From Microbispora oryzae (GTDB lineage: Bacteria; Actinomycetota; Actinomycetes; Streptosporangiales; Streptosporangiaceae), in NCBI RefSeq assembly GCF_017896165.1, contig NZ_JAFCNB010000024.1, positions 1 to 64,000 of the forward strand: 64,000 nucleotides of DNA, given 5' to 3'. Both the position numbers and the translations under genes were made by a program. The notes under the pieces were generated by a model. The model was not told where the DNA came from. It did not search any database and saw only the letters and a list, made by a program, of their open reading frames with translations. Below, piece after piece: positions 24,558 to 33,474 of the stretch; positions within the stretch are counted from its first letter, which is position 1, and every line of letters begins with the position of its first letter.

Positions 24558-25310
24558 GTGAAGATCGTGGTTATCGGTGGGACCGGTCTGATCGGATCCA
24601 AGCTGGTGGCGAAGCTGCGGGAGCACGGCCACGAAGCGGTGGCGGCCTCCCCGAACACCGGGGTGAACACCCTCACGGGCGAAGGGCTGGCGGAGGCGCT
24701 GGCCGGCGCGTCGACGGTGGTCGACGTGTCGAATTCGCCGTCGTACGAGCCGGAGGCGGTGATGGAGTTCTTCCGGACGTCCACCGGAAACCTGCTGGCG
24801 GCGGAGGCGGCGGCGGGCGTGGGCCACCATGTGGCGCTGTCGGTGGTCGGCACCGAACGGATGCCGGAGAACGGCTACTTCGCGGCGAAGATCGCGCAGG
24901 AGCAGTTGATCGTGAGCTCGCCGATTCCGTTCTCGATCGTGCACGCGACGCAGTTCTTCGAGTTCGCCCGCGGCATCGCGGACGACGCGACGGTGGAGGG
25001 CAAGGTGCACATGGCGCCGGTGCGCTTCCAGCCGATCGCCGGCGACGAGGTCGCGCAGGCGGTGGGCCGGGTGGCGGTGGGGTCGCCGCTGAAGGGCAGG
25101 ACGGAGGTGGCCGGTCCGGAGCAGACGCGGATGGACGAGTTCTTCCGCCAGGCGCTGGCCGCGTGGGGCGACCCGCGTGAGGTCGTCACCGACCCGCAGG
25201 CGCAGTACTTCGGCGCCGTGCCGGGGGAGCGGACCCTGGTGCCCGACGACGGCGCGACCCTGGGCACGATCCGCTACCTCGACTGGCTGAAGCAGAACCC
25301 CGCGCCATAA
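24558..25310 (+). CDS. NAD(P)-binding NmrA-like SDR oxidoreductase, second paralogue
   Basis: 250 residues from GTG 24558 with GAGGAAAGAGG just upstream. VIGGTGLIGSKLV is the dinucleotide loop; ALSVVGTERM, YFAAKIAQEQLI (YxxxK) and SIVHATQFFEFA follow the same plan as 21879-22613 but are more diverged. A separate ribosome site and a 166-bp gap suggest its own or a read-through transcript. Confidence 0.88.
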   Translation: MKIVVIGGTGLIGSKLVAKLREHGHEAVAASPNTGVNTLTGEGLAEALAGASTVVDVSNSPSYEPEAVMEFFRTSTGNLLAAEAAAGVGHHVALSVVGTERMPENGYFAAKIAQEQLIVSSPIPFSIVHATQFFEFARGIADDATVEGKVHMAPVRFQPIAGDEVAQAVGRVAVGSPLKGRTEVAGPEQTRMDEFFRQALAAWGDPREVVTDPQAQYFGAVPGERTLVPDDGATLGTIRYLDWLKQNPAP

Positions 25311-25339
25311 CCCCTTCAGACTGCAGAGGTAGGAATCTG

Positions 25340-26407
25340 ATGAGAAATCCGGAATTGCAGGCGAATATCGCCGTTTCCGGACCGGCTCGGATCGATACCC
25401 TCGACAGCCTGCGTGAGCACCTGCAGTGGGCGGTCGAGCTGGAACACGCGACGTTGCCGCCGTACCTGTGCGCGCTGTACTCACTGGAGCCGGAGCGGAA
25501 CCCGGAGGCCGTGGAGGTGGTGGGTGGCGTCTTCGTCGAGGAGATGCTGCATCTGGTGCTGGCCGCTAACCTGCTCAACGCCGTCGGCGGCCGGCCGCGC
25601 CTCGACATGCCGGAGATGCTGCCGCCCCATCCCCGGCGGCTGCCCCACAGCGATCTGGAGCTGGCGCTGCTCCCGTTCGGACCGCAGGCGCTGGAGATGT
25701 TCCTGACCCTGGAACGGCCGGCCCCGCCCGGCGCCCCGCCGGAGGGCGACGGGTACGAGACGATCGGGCAGTTCTACGACGCGATCGAACAAGGGCTGCG
25801 CCACCTGTGCGAGGAACTCGGTGAGCGAGAGGTCTTCGGCGGCGACCCCGCCCGCCAGGTGAGCGGCAGCCATTTCCGGCACACCGCCGGGAGGTTGTTC
25901 GCGGTTCAGGATCTGGAGTCGGCGCTGAAAGCGCTGGAGGAGATCGTCGAAGAGGGCGAGGGCACGGCCCGGGGCGAGGTCTGGGACGGAGACCAGGACG
26001 TCTTCCACCCGGACCGGGACGAGGTCGCCCACTACTACCGGTTCCAGGAGCTCAAGCTCGGGCGCCGCTACCGGAGGGGCGACACCCCCGTATCCGGGCC
26101 CACGGGGGAGCCGCTTTCGGTGAACCTGACCGGAGCCGTCCGCCCGATGAGGCCCAACCCCCGGCTGTCCGATCACGCCCCCGGCAGCGCGATCCGTACC
26201 GCGCAGGAGGAGTTCAACCGCACCTACTGCACGCTGCTGAGCCAGCTGGAGCAGGCCTTCAACGGAGAGCCGCAGGCGCTCGGGGCCGCCGTCGGCACCA
26301 TGTACGCGGTCAAGTCCCAGGCCGAGGCCCTGATGGCGATGCCCGACGAGGACGGCGCCACGGCCGGGCCCACCTTCGACTACGTGCCCCCGGAGTCGCG
26401 CTCCTGA
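25340..26407 (+). CDS. Ferritin-like protein (VioB/RebD-type ferritin-like domain)
   Basis: 355 residues; ATG with a GAGGTAGGAA site. A ferritin-like helical bundle is indicated by LQWAVELEHATLPPYLCALYSL and FVEEMLHLVLAANLLNAVGG, which supply the Glu and ExxH metal ligands. This PF12902-type domain occurs in iminophenylpyruvate-dimer synthases (violacein, rebeccamycin) and in many stand-alone proteins. No bisindole pathway gene is near, so a stand-alone role is more likely. It lies 29 bp after the SDR gene and is probably in the same operon. Confidence 0.82.
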   Translation: MRNPELQANIAVSGPARIDTLDSLREHLQWAVELEHATLPPYLCALYSLEPERNPEAVEVVGGVFVEEMLHLVLAANLLNAVGGRPRLDMPEMLPPHPRRLPHSDLELALLPFGPQALEMFLTLERPAPPGAPPEGDGYETIGQFYDAIEQGLRHLCEELGEREVFGGDPARQVSGSHFRHTAGRLFAVQDLESALKALEEIVEEGEGTARGEVWDGDQDVFHPDRDEVAHYYRFQELKLGRRYRRGDTPVSGPTGEPLSVNLTGAVRPMRPNPRLSDHAPGSAIRTAQEEFNRTYCTLLSQLEQAFNGEPQALGAAVGTMYAVKSQAEALMAMPDEDGATAGPTFDYVPPESRS

Positions 26408-26422
26408 GAAGGGCCGGCCCCT

Positions 26423-26462
26423 CGGGTACCGGTGCCGGGCCGATCCCCGGCTCCGGAACCCG
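26423..26462. terminator. Imperfect stem-loop between convergent genes
   Basis: A long GC-rich interrupted inverted repeat (26423-26439 with 26446-26462) lies between the stops of the ferritin-like and LuxR genes. Confidence 0.6.
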
Positions 26463-26466
26463 CGGG

Positions 26467-29232
26467 CTATCCGGCGTCCGAAACCGCGTGGCCCAGCTCG
26501 GCGAGCGCGGTCTTCAGCTCCGCGCGCCCCCTGATGCCGAGCTTCATGAACACCTTGCGCAGGTGATATTCGGCGGTACGCGCACTGATGAACAACCGGG
26601 TGCCGATGTCCCGGTTCGTGAGTCCTTCGCGGGCGAGGCGCGCCACGTTCAGCTCCTGGTCGGTGAGCCGCGCCGCCGAGCCGTGCGTGCGCGTGCGCAG
26701 GGTCTCGCCGCTCGCGCTCAGCCCGCGCGCGGCGCGGTCGGCGAACCCGTTCAGGCCGCAGCCCGACAGCAGCTCGTAAGCGGTCCGGAGCTGTTCGCGG
26801 GCCTCGGTGTGCCGGTGGAGGCGGCTCAGCGCCTCCCCGTACAGCAGACGGCAGCGCCCCACCATGATCGGAATCCGCTCCTGCTCGAAGTGCCGGATCG
26901 CGTCCAGGAACAGGGTTTCGGCCTCGTCGCCCTCGCGTAGCTGCGCCTCCGCCATCGTCACCACCCCCAGCGCGTAGCCGGTGCCCGCCGGCCGCGTGAC
27001 GCTCGCCAGCCGCTCCAACGCCTGCTCGGCGAGCGCGCGTTCACCGGTGTGCGCGGCCGCCTCGACGAGTTCGAGCAGCGTGCGCATCGCGTGGCTCAGC
27101 TCGTGCGCGTACGGCAGCTCGCGCCGGCCCGCGTCCACCGCCTCGGCGAAGCGTCCCAGCCCGTTGTAGAGGACCGCCTCAGCGAAGTTGACCGCACTCA
27201 GCCCGAAGCCCTCGCCGCGCGCGTACGCGTCGGACCGGATTCGCTCCGCCCACCGTTCCGTCTCCGCGACCTGCCCTCGGTACGCCGCGAGGAAGAGCCG
27301 CCCGTACTGCGGCAACGGGTTGCCGGTGACGTCCTTGATGGCGTCGATCTCGTCGCAGGTGGCCTCCGCGGCGTCCAGTTCGCCGTCGACCGTCTGGGCC
27401 AGCATCAGCAGGCTCAGGGCGATCGGCAGCACCGTCACGACACCTTCCGCACGGGCGAGCTCCACCTGCCGCTGGGCGAGCGCGCGGAGCCCGTGGGGGT
27501 CCCACAGGTCCTGCGCGGCGCGCGAGGCGAACCACATCCAGTGCAGTTCGAGCGCGTCCGGAACCTCTTCGAGGAACGCGCGCTGAGCGCGCCGCAAGGT
27601 GGCCATCGCGGCCTCCTGACCTTTGGCGGCGAGCAGCGCCTGGCCGCGCAGGATCAGGTCCCGGGCGCGATCCGACTCCTCGGCGGCCGGCGTCGCCGCG
27701 AGGATCGCGTTCGACACGGTGGCCACCTGCTCGGCGTCACCGAGCCTGCCGCGGTAGATCGCCGCTGCCAGCGCCTCGATGTAGGTGTCGCGGGCGAGCA
27801 CCGGGTCGAGCTTTTCGAGGCCCTGCGCCGCGGCGAGGAGGAGCTGCGCCCCGTCCCTGTCGCGCCGCAGCGCGTATCCGGCGCGGGCGCGCAGCCGGGC
27901 GATCAGCGCCTCCTGCAACGCGGTGAGTGGAAGGCCGCGGGCGGCGTCGAGCAGGCGCAGGGCCGCCGCGGGGGCGGCCGCGTCGTGCTTGGCCTCGGCG
28001 GCGGCGATCAGCCGCTGGCCACGCCGGACCGGCTCGGGCGTCAGCTCGGCCGCCCGTTCGAGGAACGCGCCCGCGGCCGCCGCGCCGCCACGGGTCCGCG
28101 CACGCACCGCCGACCGTTCGAGATCGGCGGCGACCTCCTCGTCCGGACGCAGTGTCGCGCTGGCCCGATGCCATGCCCGGCGGTCCGGGTCGTGGTCGGC
28201 ACTGGTGACGTCGGCCAGCGCGGCGTGGACGCGTCTGCGGTCCTCCGGCGACGCCGCCCGGTAGACCGCCGACCGCACCAGCGGATGGCGGAACCCGACG
28301 CGCGCGCCGACGGCGAGCGCGCCGGCGTCCGTCGCGGCGTCGACATCCCCCGAGCCCAGCCCCAGCACCGCGCTCGCCCGCCACAGCAGTCCGGGATCGC
28401 CGGTCGGGTCGGCGGCCGCCAGCAGGAGCAACAGGCGCGCCGACTCCGGCAGTGGCTCAAGCTGCGCGACCAGGCTCTGCTCGATGCGGCTCTCCAGCGG
28501 CATCGACCCGGTGAGGGCGAACCCGCCCGCGATCTCGGCCGGGCTCAGCGCCCGGGGCAGTTCCCGCAGTGCGAGCGGGTTGCCGTGCGCTTCCGCGATC
28601 AGCTGGTCGCGCACCCGCCGGTCGAGGCCTCCGGGGGTCGCGAGCCGCAGGAGCTCGCACGCGTCGTCATGACCAAGCCCCGCGACGACCAGCTGTGGGA
28701 GCCCGGCGAACGCCTCACCCACGGTGCGCATGGCGAGCACGACGGCGATCCCCTCGACGTCGAGACGCCGGGCGGCGAACGCGACGGCGCGCGCCGACGC
28801 CTCGTCGAGCCACTGCGCGTCGTCGACGACGCAGAGCAGCGCCCGGTCACCGGCGGCCTCGGTGAGCAGGCCGAGCAGCGCCAGCCCCACGAGGAACGGG
28901 CTCGGCGCGGAGCCCTGGCGCAGGCCGAACGCCGCCTCGATGGCCTCGCGCTGCGGGTCGGGCAGGCATCCGGCGAAGCTCATCATCTGCCCGCACAGCT
29001 GATGCAGACCGGCGTAGGCCAGCTCCATCTCGGACTCCGACGCCCCGATGCGCTCAATCCGGACATTGGCCGCGGCGCGCGCGGCCATACGGTCCAGGAG
29101 CGCCGTCTTGCCGACACCGGCCTCGCCGGCGACCACCAGCGCGCCGCTGTGGCCGGCGCGGGCGCGGTACACCAGCGCGTCCAGCTCCGCCAACTCGCGA
29201 TGCCGCCCCCGCAGCGGCACAGCCTGGGACAC
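26467..29232 (-). CDS. Large LuxR-family ATPase regulator (LAL type)
   Basis: 921 residues from a GTG with a GAGGGTG site. N-terminal AAA ATPase with Walker A VAGEAGVGKTALL and Walker B LLCVVDDAQWLD. A long helical TPR-like middle region follows, and a C-terminal LuxR HTH (about 850-915): LTDQELNVARLAREGLTNRDIGTRLFIS. Such regulators bind ATP and an unknown inducer and activate local genes. It converges on the 21879-26407 block and lies upstream of the cupin and esterase genes, which run on the same strand; either set could be its target. Confidence 0.92.
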   Translation of the reverse strand: MSQAVPLRGRHRELAELDALVYRARAGHSGALVVAGEAGVGKTALLDRMAARAAANVRIERIGASESEMELAYAGLHQLCGQMMSFAGCLPDPQREAIEAAFGLRQGSAPSPFLVGLALLGLLTEAAGDRALLCVVDDAQWLDEASARAVAFAARRLDVEGIAVVLAMRTVGEAFAGLPQLVVAGLGHDDACELLRLATPGGLDRRVRDQLIAEAHGNPLALRELPRALSPAEIAGGFALTGSMPLESRIEQSLVAQLEPLPESARLLLLLAAADPTGDPGLLWRASAVLGLGSGDVDAATDAGALAVGARVGFRHPLVRSAVYRAASPEDRRRVHAALADVTSADHDPDRRAWHRASATLRPDEEVAADLERSAVRARTRGGAAAAGAFLERAAELTPEPVRRGQRLIAAAEAKHDAAAPAAALRLLDAARGLPLTALQEALIARLRARAGYALRRDRDGAQLLLAAAQGLEKLDPVLARDTYIEALAAAIYRGRLGDAEQVATVSNAILAATPAAEESDRARDLILRGQALLAAKGQEAAMATLRRAQRAFLEEVPDALELHWMWFASRAAQDLWDPHGLRALAQRQVELARAEGVVTVLPIALSLLMLAQTVDGELDAAEATCDEIDAIKDVTGNPLPQYGRLFLAAYRGQVAETERWAERIRSDAYARGEGFGLSAVNFAEAVLYNGLGRFAEAVDAGRRELPYAHELSHAMRTLLELVEAAAHTGERALAEQALERLASVTRPAGTGYALGVVTMAEAQLREGDEAETLFLDAIRHFEQERIPIMVGRCRLLYGEALSRLHRHTEAREQLRTAYELLSGCGLNGFADRAARGLSASGETLRTRTHGSAARLTDQELNVARLAREGLTNRDIGTRLFISARTAEYHLRKVFMKLGIRGRAELKTALAELGHAVSDAG

Positions 29233-29324
29233 AGTGTCACCCTCGCTGCGATTACCGACGCATGGTGTCTCTGACCGTCAAATCCTATCCGAGGCGGCGT
29301 CGATGCATGAAGGAGACACCAAGG

Positions 29325-29765
29325 TCATGATCGTGGTGCGCGGCGGTCTCTCCGGGCTTCCAGCTCCTCCGGACTGACCACGGTCAACATCGGCTGCCCG
29401 GGAGCGCAGAACATGGTCACCACGAAGGCCGACTCCTCGTCGGCGAGGTGGTTGCCGTCCTGGTAGTGGATCACGTCGCCACCCGGCTCCCAGAACGTCT
29501 CACCGGCCCGGACCACCCGCATGGGCTCGCCTTCCAGCTCGAAGTTCACGGCCCCCTTGAGTACGAACCCGAACGCGGGCCCCGAGTGCCGGTGAGGCGG
29601 GGCGCCGGGGCTGTTGGGCGGCAACGTGACCAGGATCGTCATCGCCTCGGCCCCCTCCGGGGCGGGCGGCGCCCCCGTCACGGTGGAGACCACATCGATC
29701 TTCGGCGGCGGCCCGCTCTTGTCGGGGTTGTCCAGCTGGTGCGCGTGGGCGTGATCCGTGCTCAT
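29325..29765 (-). CDS. Cupin-domain protein
   Basis: 146 residues from the ATG complementing 29763-29765, with GGAGGAAG ahead of it. The cupin beta-barrel has motif 1 GAPPHRHSGPAFGFVLKGAV (His ligands, though the classic third His is replaced) and motif 2 GETFWEPGGDVIHYQDG. Proteins of this type often bind metal and act as small dioxygenases or regulators. No partner gene defines its substrate. The open frame extends 27 codons upstream but without a ribosome site. Confidence 0.85.
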   Translation of the reverse strand: MSTDHAHAHQLDNPDKSGPPPKIDVVSTVTGAPPAPEGAEAMTILVTLPPNSPGAPPHRHSGPAFGFVLKGAVNFELEGEPMRVVRAGETFWEPGGDVIHYQDGNHLADEESAFVVTMFCAPGQPMLTVVSPEELEARRDRRAPRS

Positions 29766-29882
29766 CGGGCTTCCTCCGCGGAACGGCGGCCGGCTCCTCC
29801 CGGCCGTGCACCAGCTGAGACCGGACAGCGCCCCCACCTGTGACAACGCTTCGACCGTTATTACGGGCCGCTATTACGGATA

Positions 29883-31412
29883 TTACGGAGCGAGGAGCGG
29901 GAGGGCGGGGAAGGTGTGGTCCTGCCACAGCAGTCGTGAGGTCTCTTCCAGGTAGGCGGCGACCGTCGACGGCGTGCCGAAGAGCTGTGCGAGGCGACTG
30001 CCGGGGTCGTAGGGGGGCCAGCCCGGGTCGCCGTGAGCGGCGAACGCCGTCCATGCCCCGCGAATCCGCGCCGACAGCTCCTCGGCCGCCGGGGAGGGCG
30101 GGTCACCGAGCAGGACGGCGGGCCGGCCGCTGCGCAGGTTGCCGAACACGAGCGGCACGTCAAGGCCGTGGCAGGCGCCGAGGCCACCGCCCAGTCCCGG
30201 GGCGGGCCAGATCAGTTCGTAGAGGTGGGCCCGGCCGCCGCCGGCGATCTGCGCGTCCGCGAGGTGGAGGCTCGGCATGCGGAACAGCCAGTCCCCGTTG
30301 ACGAGCTCGTACAGCTCCTCGTCCGAGGCCGCCGGGTACGCCTCCCGGTAGCGGCGTGCCCCGTCAGGGCCGGGGGCGAGCAGGCGCAGGGCGGTCTCGG
30401 TCTGCTCGTGCGCGACCTGGCCGAGCACGCCGTCGATCAGGCTGAACAACCGGTGCTCGTCACGAGTGTGGCCGACGAGAAGCCCGACGTCCCGGGCGGC
30501 GCCGCCGGCCAGCGCCTCCCACGGGGTCGCCGGCAGGACCTCACCGTCGACAACCGGTGCGAACGGGATCGGCCGGTGCGTGATCTGCCCCCAGCGCTCC
30601 CGCCACTGGGCCGTCTTGGCGGCGATCGCGTCGCCCGCCGCGGGCAGCAGGGCCGGGGCCACGGCCGACAGGCCGGACACCGTGGGCCGCACCCCCAGCT
30701 CGGCGGCGCAGGCGGCGGCGATGTCGGCGGCCAGTTCGGGAGAGAAGAAGGTGCCCGGCACACTCTGCGCGACCACCCGGCGGAAGAGCCCGGCGGCGCG
30801 CGGCATGGCGAGCAGCGCGGCGACCGATCCGCCGCCCGCGGACTGCCCGAAGACCGTGACCCGGTCCGGGTCGCCGCCGAACACCCTGATGGTGTCCCGC
30901 ACCCACTGCAAGGCCGCGACCTGGTCGAGTAGCCCCCGGTTGGCCGGGGCCCCGTCGATCTGCGCGAAACCCTCGATGCCGAGACGGTAGTTGAGGGTCA
31001 CGACCACGGTTCCGCTCGCGGCCAGGTGCCCGGCGTCGTATTCCGGGAGGCTGGAGTCGCCCATGGCGTAACCGCCGCCGGGGATCCACACCATCACGGG
31101 GAGCCGTGCCGCCGGATCAGGTGCCGGCGTCCAGACGTTAAGGGTCAGCCAGTCGTCGCCGGTGGTCTCCTGGGACGCCCCGAGCAGGCCGGACTGCGGG
31201 GGCGGCGGGCCGTACGCGACCGCCGGGCGCACACCGTCCCAGCCGCGTACCCGCTGCGGCGCGGCGAAACGGAGGGGGCCCACCGGTGGCTCGGCGAACG
31301 GGACGCCGCGGAAGACCGCCAGGCCCGCCTCCCGGCCGCCGCGCAGGGCGCCGGCCGCCGTGCGGACCTCCGGCTCGGACTCGGACGGCGTGCTGGACGC
31401 GGTGACGGCCAT
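29883..31412 (-). CDS. Type-B carboxylesterase/lipase (para-nitrobenzyl esterase family)
   Basis: 509 residues, usual for the family. ATG at 31410-31412 with GGGGAGGAG. FRGVPFAEPPVGPLRF is the N-terminal signature, GGGYAMGDSS the oxyanion region, GQSAGGGSVAALL the nucleophile elbow (Gln where most have Glu) and ACHGLDVPLVFGN the catalytic His region. No signal peptide is seen, so it is cytoplasmic. It precedes the cupin gene on the same strand by 117 bp. Confidence 0.92.
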   Translation of the reverse strand: MAVTASSTPSESEPEVRTAAGALRGGREAGLAVFRGVPFAEPPVGPLRFAAPQRVRGWDGVRPAVAYGPPPPQSGLLGASQETTGDDWLTLNVWTPAPDPAARLPVMVWIPGGGYAMGDSSLPEYDAGHLAASGTVVVTLNYRLGIEGFAQIDGAPANRGLLDQVAALQWVRDTIRVFGGDPDRVTVFGQSAGGGSVAALLAMPRAAGLFRRVVAQSVPGTFFSPELAADIAAACAAELGVRPTVSGLSAVAPALLPAAGDAIAAKTAQWRERWGQITHRPIPFAPVVDGEVLPATPWEALAGGAARDVGLLVGHTRDEHRLFSLIDGVLGQVAHEQTETALRLLAPGPDGARRYREAYPAASDEELYELVNGDWLFRMPSLHLADAQIAGGGRAHLYELIWPAPGLGGGLGACHGLDVPLVFGNLRSGRPAVLLGDPPSPAAEELSARIRGAWTAFAAHGDPGWPPYDPGSRLAQLFGTPSTVAAYLEETSRLLWQDHTFPALPLLAP

Positions 31413-31601
31413 TTCGCGGTCTCCTCCCCGTTCCTGTCCGTTCCTGCTGGGCCGAGCCTCCCAGCGCCCGCCATCCACCGGCAATCCATTTACAGCACCC
31501 CACATCAGCCGGAAACCCGTGATGTTTCGCCTCTCGGCTTAGGGAAGAGGGCGACGGACGTGACGGAAACACCAGACACAGGGGAACAGAGGAGGAGTGA
31601 G

Positions 31602-32168
31602 ATGGCGGACGTGTTCGAGGTCCTGAGTCACGATCATCGCGAGGTCGAGCGGATGCTCGCGGAGCTGGAGAGCGGAACCGCCCCGGCAGGGCTGGACGGG
31701 CCGGAGCTGCGCGGCAAGATGGTCGAGCAGCTCATCATCGAGGAGTCCAAGCACGAGGCGGTCGAGGAGGAGTACTTCTGGCCCGCCGTGCGGGAGCTGG
31801 TCCCGGACGGCGACCGGCTCGCCGACCACGCGGTGGAGGAGGAGCAGGCGGCCAAGCAGGTGCTCGACGACCTGCTCGGTCTGGAGGCGGGCGAGGCCAA
31901 GTTCGAGGAACTGCTGTCGGGCTTCATCGCCGACGCGCGCGAGCACATCGCCTACGAGGAGAAGACGGTCTGGCCGCAGCTCCGTTCGGTGATCGGCACG
32001 GACCGGGCGGCGGAGCTGGGGAAGAAGCTCGTGGAGGGCAAGAAGACGGCGCCCACCCGCCCCCATCCGCACACCCCGCCGAAGCCGGGAGTGCTCAAGA
32101 CCGCCGGGCGCGCCGTGGCAGCGGCCGACCGGCTCCGCGACAGGGCGACGGGCCGGGATCAGGGCTGA
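31602..32168 (+). CDS. Hemerythrin-domain protein
   Basis: 188 residues. ATG 31602 has a strong GGAGGAG (31591-31597). The four-helix bundle carries di-iron ligands in LSHDHREVERML, ESKHEAVEEEYFWP, LADHAVEEEQ and REHIAYEEKTVWPQL. The tail (about 150-188) is Pro/Lys/Arg-rich and unstructured. Family members bind oxygen or nitric oxide, or sense redox state. An upstream in-frame GTG (31559) is less well placed. Confidence 0.9.
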   Translation: MADVFEVLSHDHREVERMLAELESGTAPAGLDGPELRGKMVEQLIIEESKHEAVEEEYFWPAVRELVPDGDRLADHAVEEEQAAKQVLDDLLGLEAGEAKFEELLSGFIADAREHIAYEEKTVWPQLRSVIGTDRAAELGKKLVEGKKTAPTRPHPHTPPKPGVLKTAGRAVAAADRLRDRATGRDQG

Positions 32169-32169
32169 C

Positions 32170-32895
32170 CGTCTGCCGCTGTTGCGGCAGCACCCCGGCG
32201 CGCCGAGCCGACGGGACCCGCCCCCGGGGTCGGTGAACAGTTCCGCGCCCCGGGCGGCCGGTGTCGATATCGAGGGCAACACGCCGACGAGGACGCCGCC
32301 GGCCGGCAGCGCACCCGTCGCGGCCAGCATGACGACCAGGACGGCGCCTCCCGTGACCGCCGACACGACGATGAACGCGACCCGCGGCCAGGGACGACCC
32401 GCCGCGGCGGCTGCCTCCTCGGCGACGGCCTTGCCCAGCCCGGGCCGAAAGGCGGCAGACCCACCAGGGCCAGCGCCGCCAGCAGGAACATCCAGCACGC
32501 CGGTTCCCGGAAGCCGCCCCCCGTGATCACCAGGACGAACGCCGCCACGACGAGGGCGTCCGGGCGGCGCCCGATCTCGAAGAAGACGAACATGTCGAAC
32601 AGGTCGCCGCTGACGGCGAACCCCGCCATGCCGGCGAGGACGAGGAGCATCAGGGCGTGATAGTGCGCCTCGACGTCCTTCAGATAGCGCAGGGCCGCGG
32701 GCGGCGTCCAGCGGCCGGCCACCAGCACGGCACAAGACCCATCGCACGCTCTAACCCGACGAGCCGCAGAGCCTCAAAGGGCTGACGTGCGCCCCGACGA
32801 GCCGGTCGAACGGGTCGCCGTGGAGAGCCAGGGACGTCGCCGGAACCACGCCGCCGAGGACGAGCGCCAGCCCGGCGGCCGGCCAGTACGTCACC
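32170..32895 (-). pseudogene. Decayed Mrp-type Na+/H+ antiporter (subunit D/F-like) genes
   Basis: Translation in two minus-strand frames gives YHALMLLVLAGMAGFAVSGDLFDMFVFFEIG (about 32570-32670), characteristic of MrpD/NuoN-like proton-pumping subunits. A frame shift follows near 32455, after which the other frame reads AFIVVSAVTGGAVLVVMLAATG. Just upstream, 32757-32895 encodes a GLALVLGGVVPATSLALHGDPFDRLVG segment like an Mrp subunit F or C start. No frame is open across a full-length protein (normally about 500 residues for D). This is the remnant of an antiporter operon after deletions. Confidence 0.65.
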
Positions 32896-33134
32896 GCACG
32901 ACCACCTGTCCCAGGTCAGGGCGGCCGGAGCACGGCGTGTGAACGAGGACGTCCCGCCCGCCGGCCGGCCGTCCAGGACGACCCGCTCTGTCCCGCACGC
33001 CCCGGGCTGAGTCGCGGCGGGGTCTGGCAGGCGCGGCCGGCAATCGTGGCTGGTAAGCGACATTTCCCCAAGTTTCCTGAGAGGTTTCCTATTTGCGGCT
33101 AATGGTTTCCGTTTAACGCCTATGTAACGGTCTA

Positions 33135-33164
33135 TTGACACGCATGCCACGCGGTCTCTACGGT
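33135..33164 (+). promoter_or_regulatory. Promoter upstream of the clan GH-A-like gene
   Basis: TTGACA (33135-33140), 18-bp spacer, TACGGT (33159-33164), in an AT-rich patch. The leader to the gene would be about 300 nt. Apart from the operator at 33351, I see nothing else in 32896-33474. Confidence 0.5.
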
Positions 33165-33350
33165 CAAGGCAATCGTTTTCTTGACTTTCCCGTCGCGATT
33201 CGAAGAACGCTCTATCCGAGCTCCTTCGACCGCGGCGAAAGGCCGGGAGGCGATGACACCCTCGCTCCGCCTCAACGGCGGAACGTCTCCATCGACGCGG
33301 AAACGCCCCCACCGGCAAGGGGGACGCTTCCGAACGCGGCGCGCCCGGAT

Positions 33351-33362
33351 GTTAACGCTAAC
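33351..33362. promoter_or_regulatory. LacI-type operator GTTAACGCTAAC
   Basis: A 12-bp palindrome matching, with one change, the core of the perfect palindrome upstream of the GH54 gene (44076-44089). It lies 112 bp before a glycosidase gene. A shared LacI-family sugar regulator is inferred. Confidence 0.6.
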
Positions 33363-33474
33363 TTCCCCGGTCGGCGGTCTGCCCTCCCGCCGTCCGAGGA
33401 GACCTCCGAGGCGATGCGCTCTCGGACGTGTGAGGGCTCCCTCCTTCACAGAACGCAAAGGAGCACCACCACCC

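Noticed and set aside
31539-32747. 402-codon minus-strand frame spanning the hemerythrin gene and the antiporter remnant
   Set aside because: Its first third is a frame-shifted antiporter remnant and the rest is antisense to hemerythrin; not one gene.
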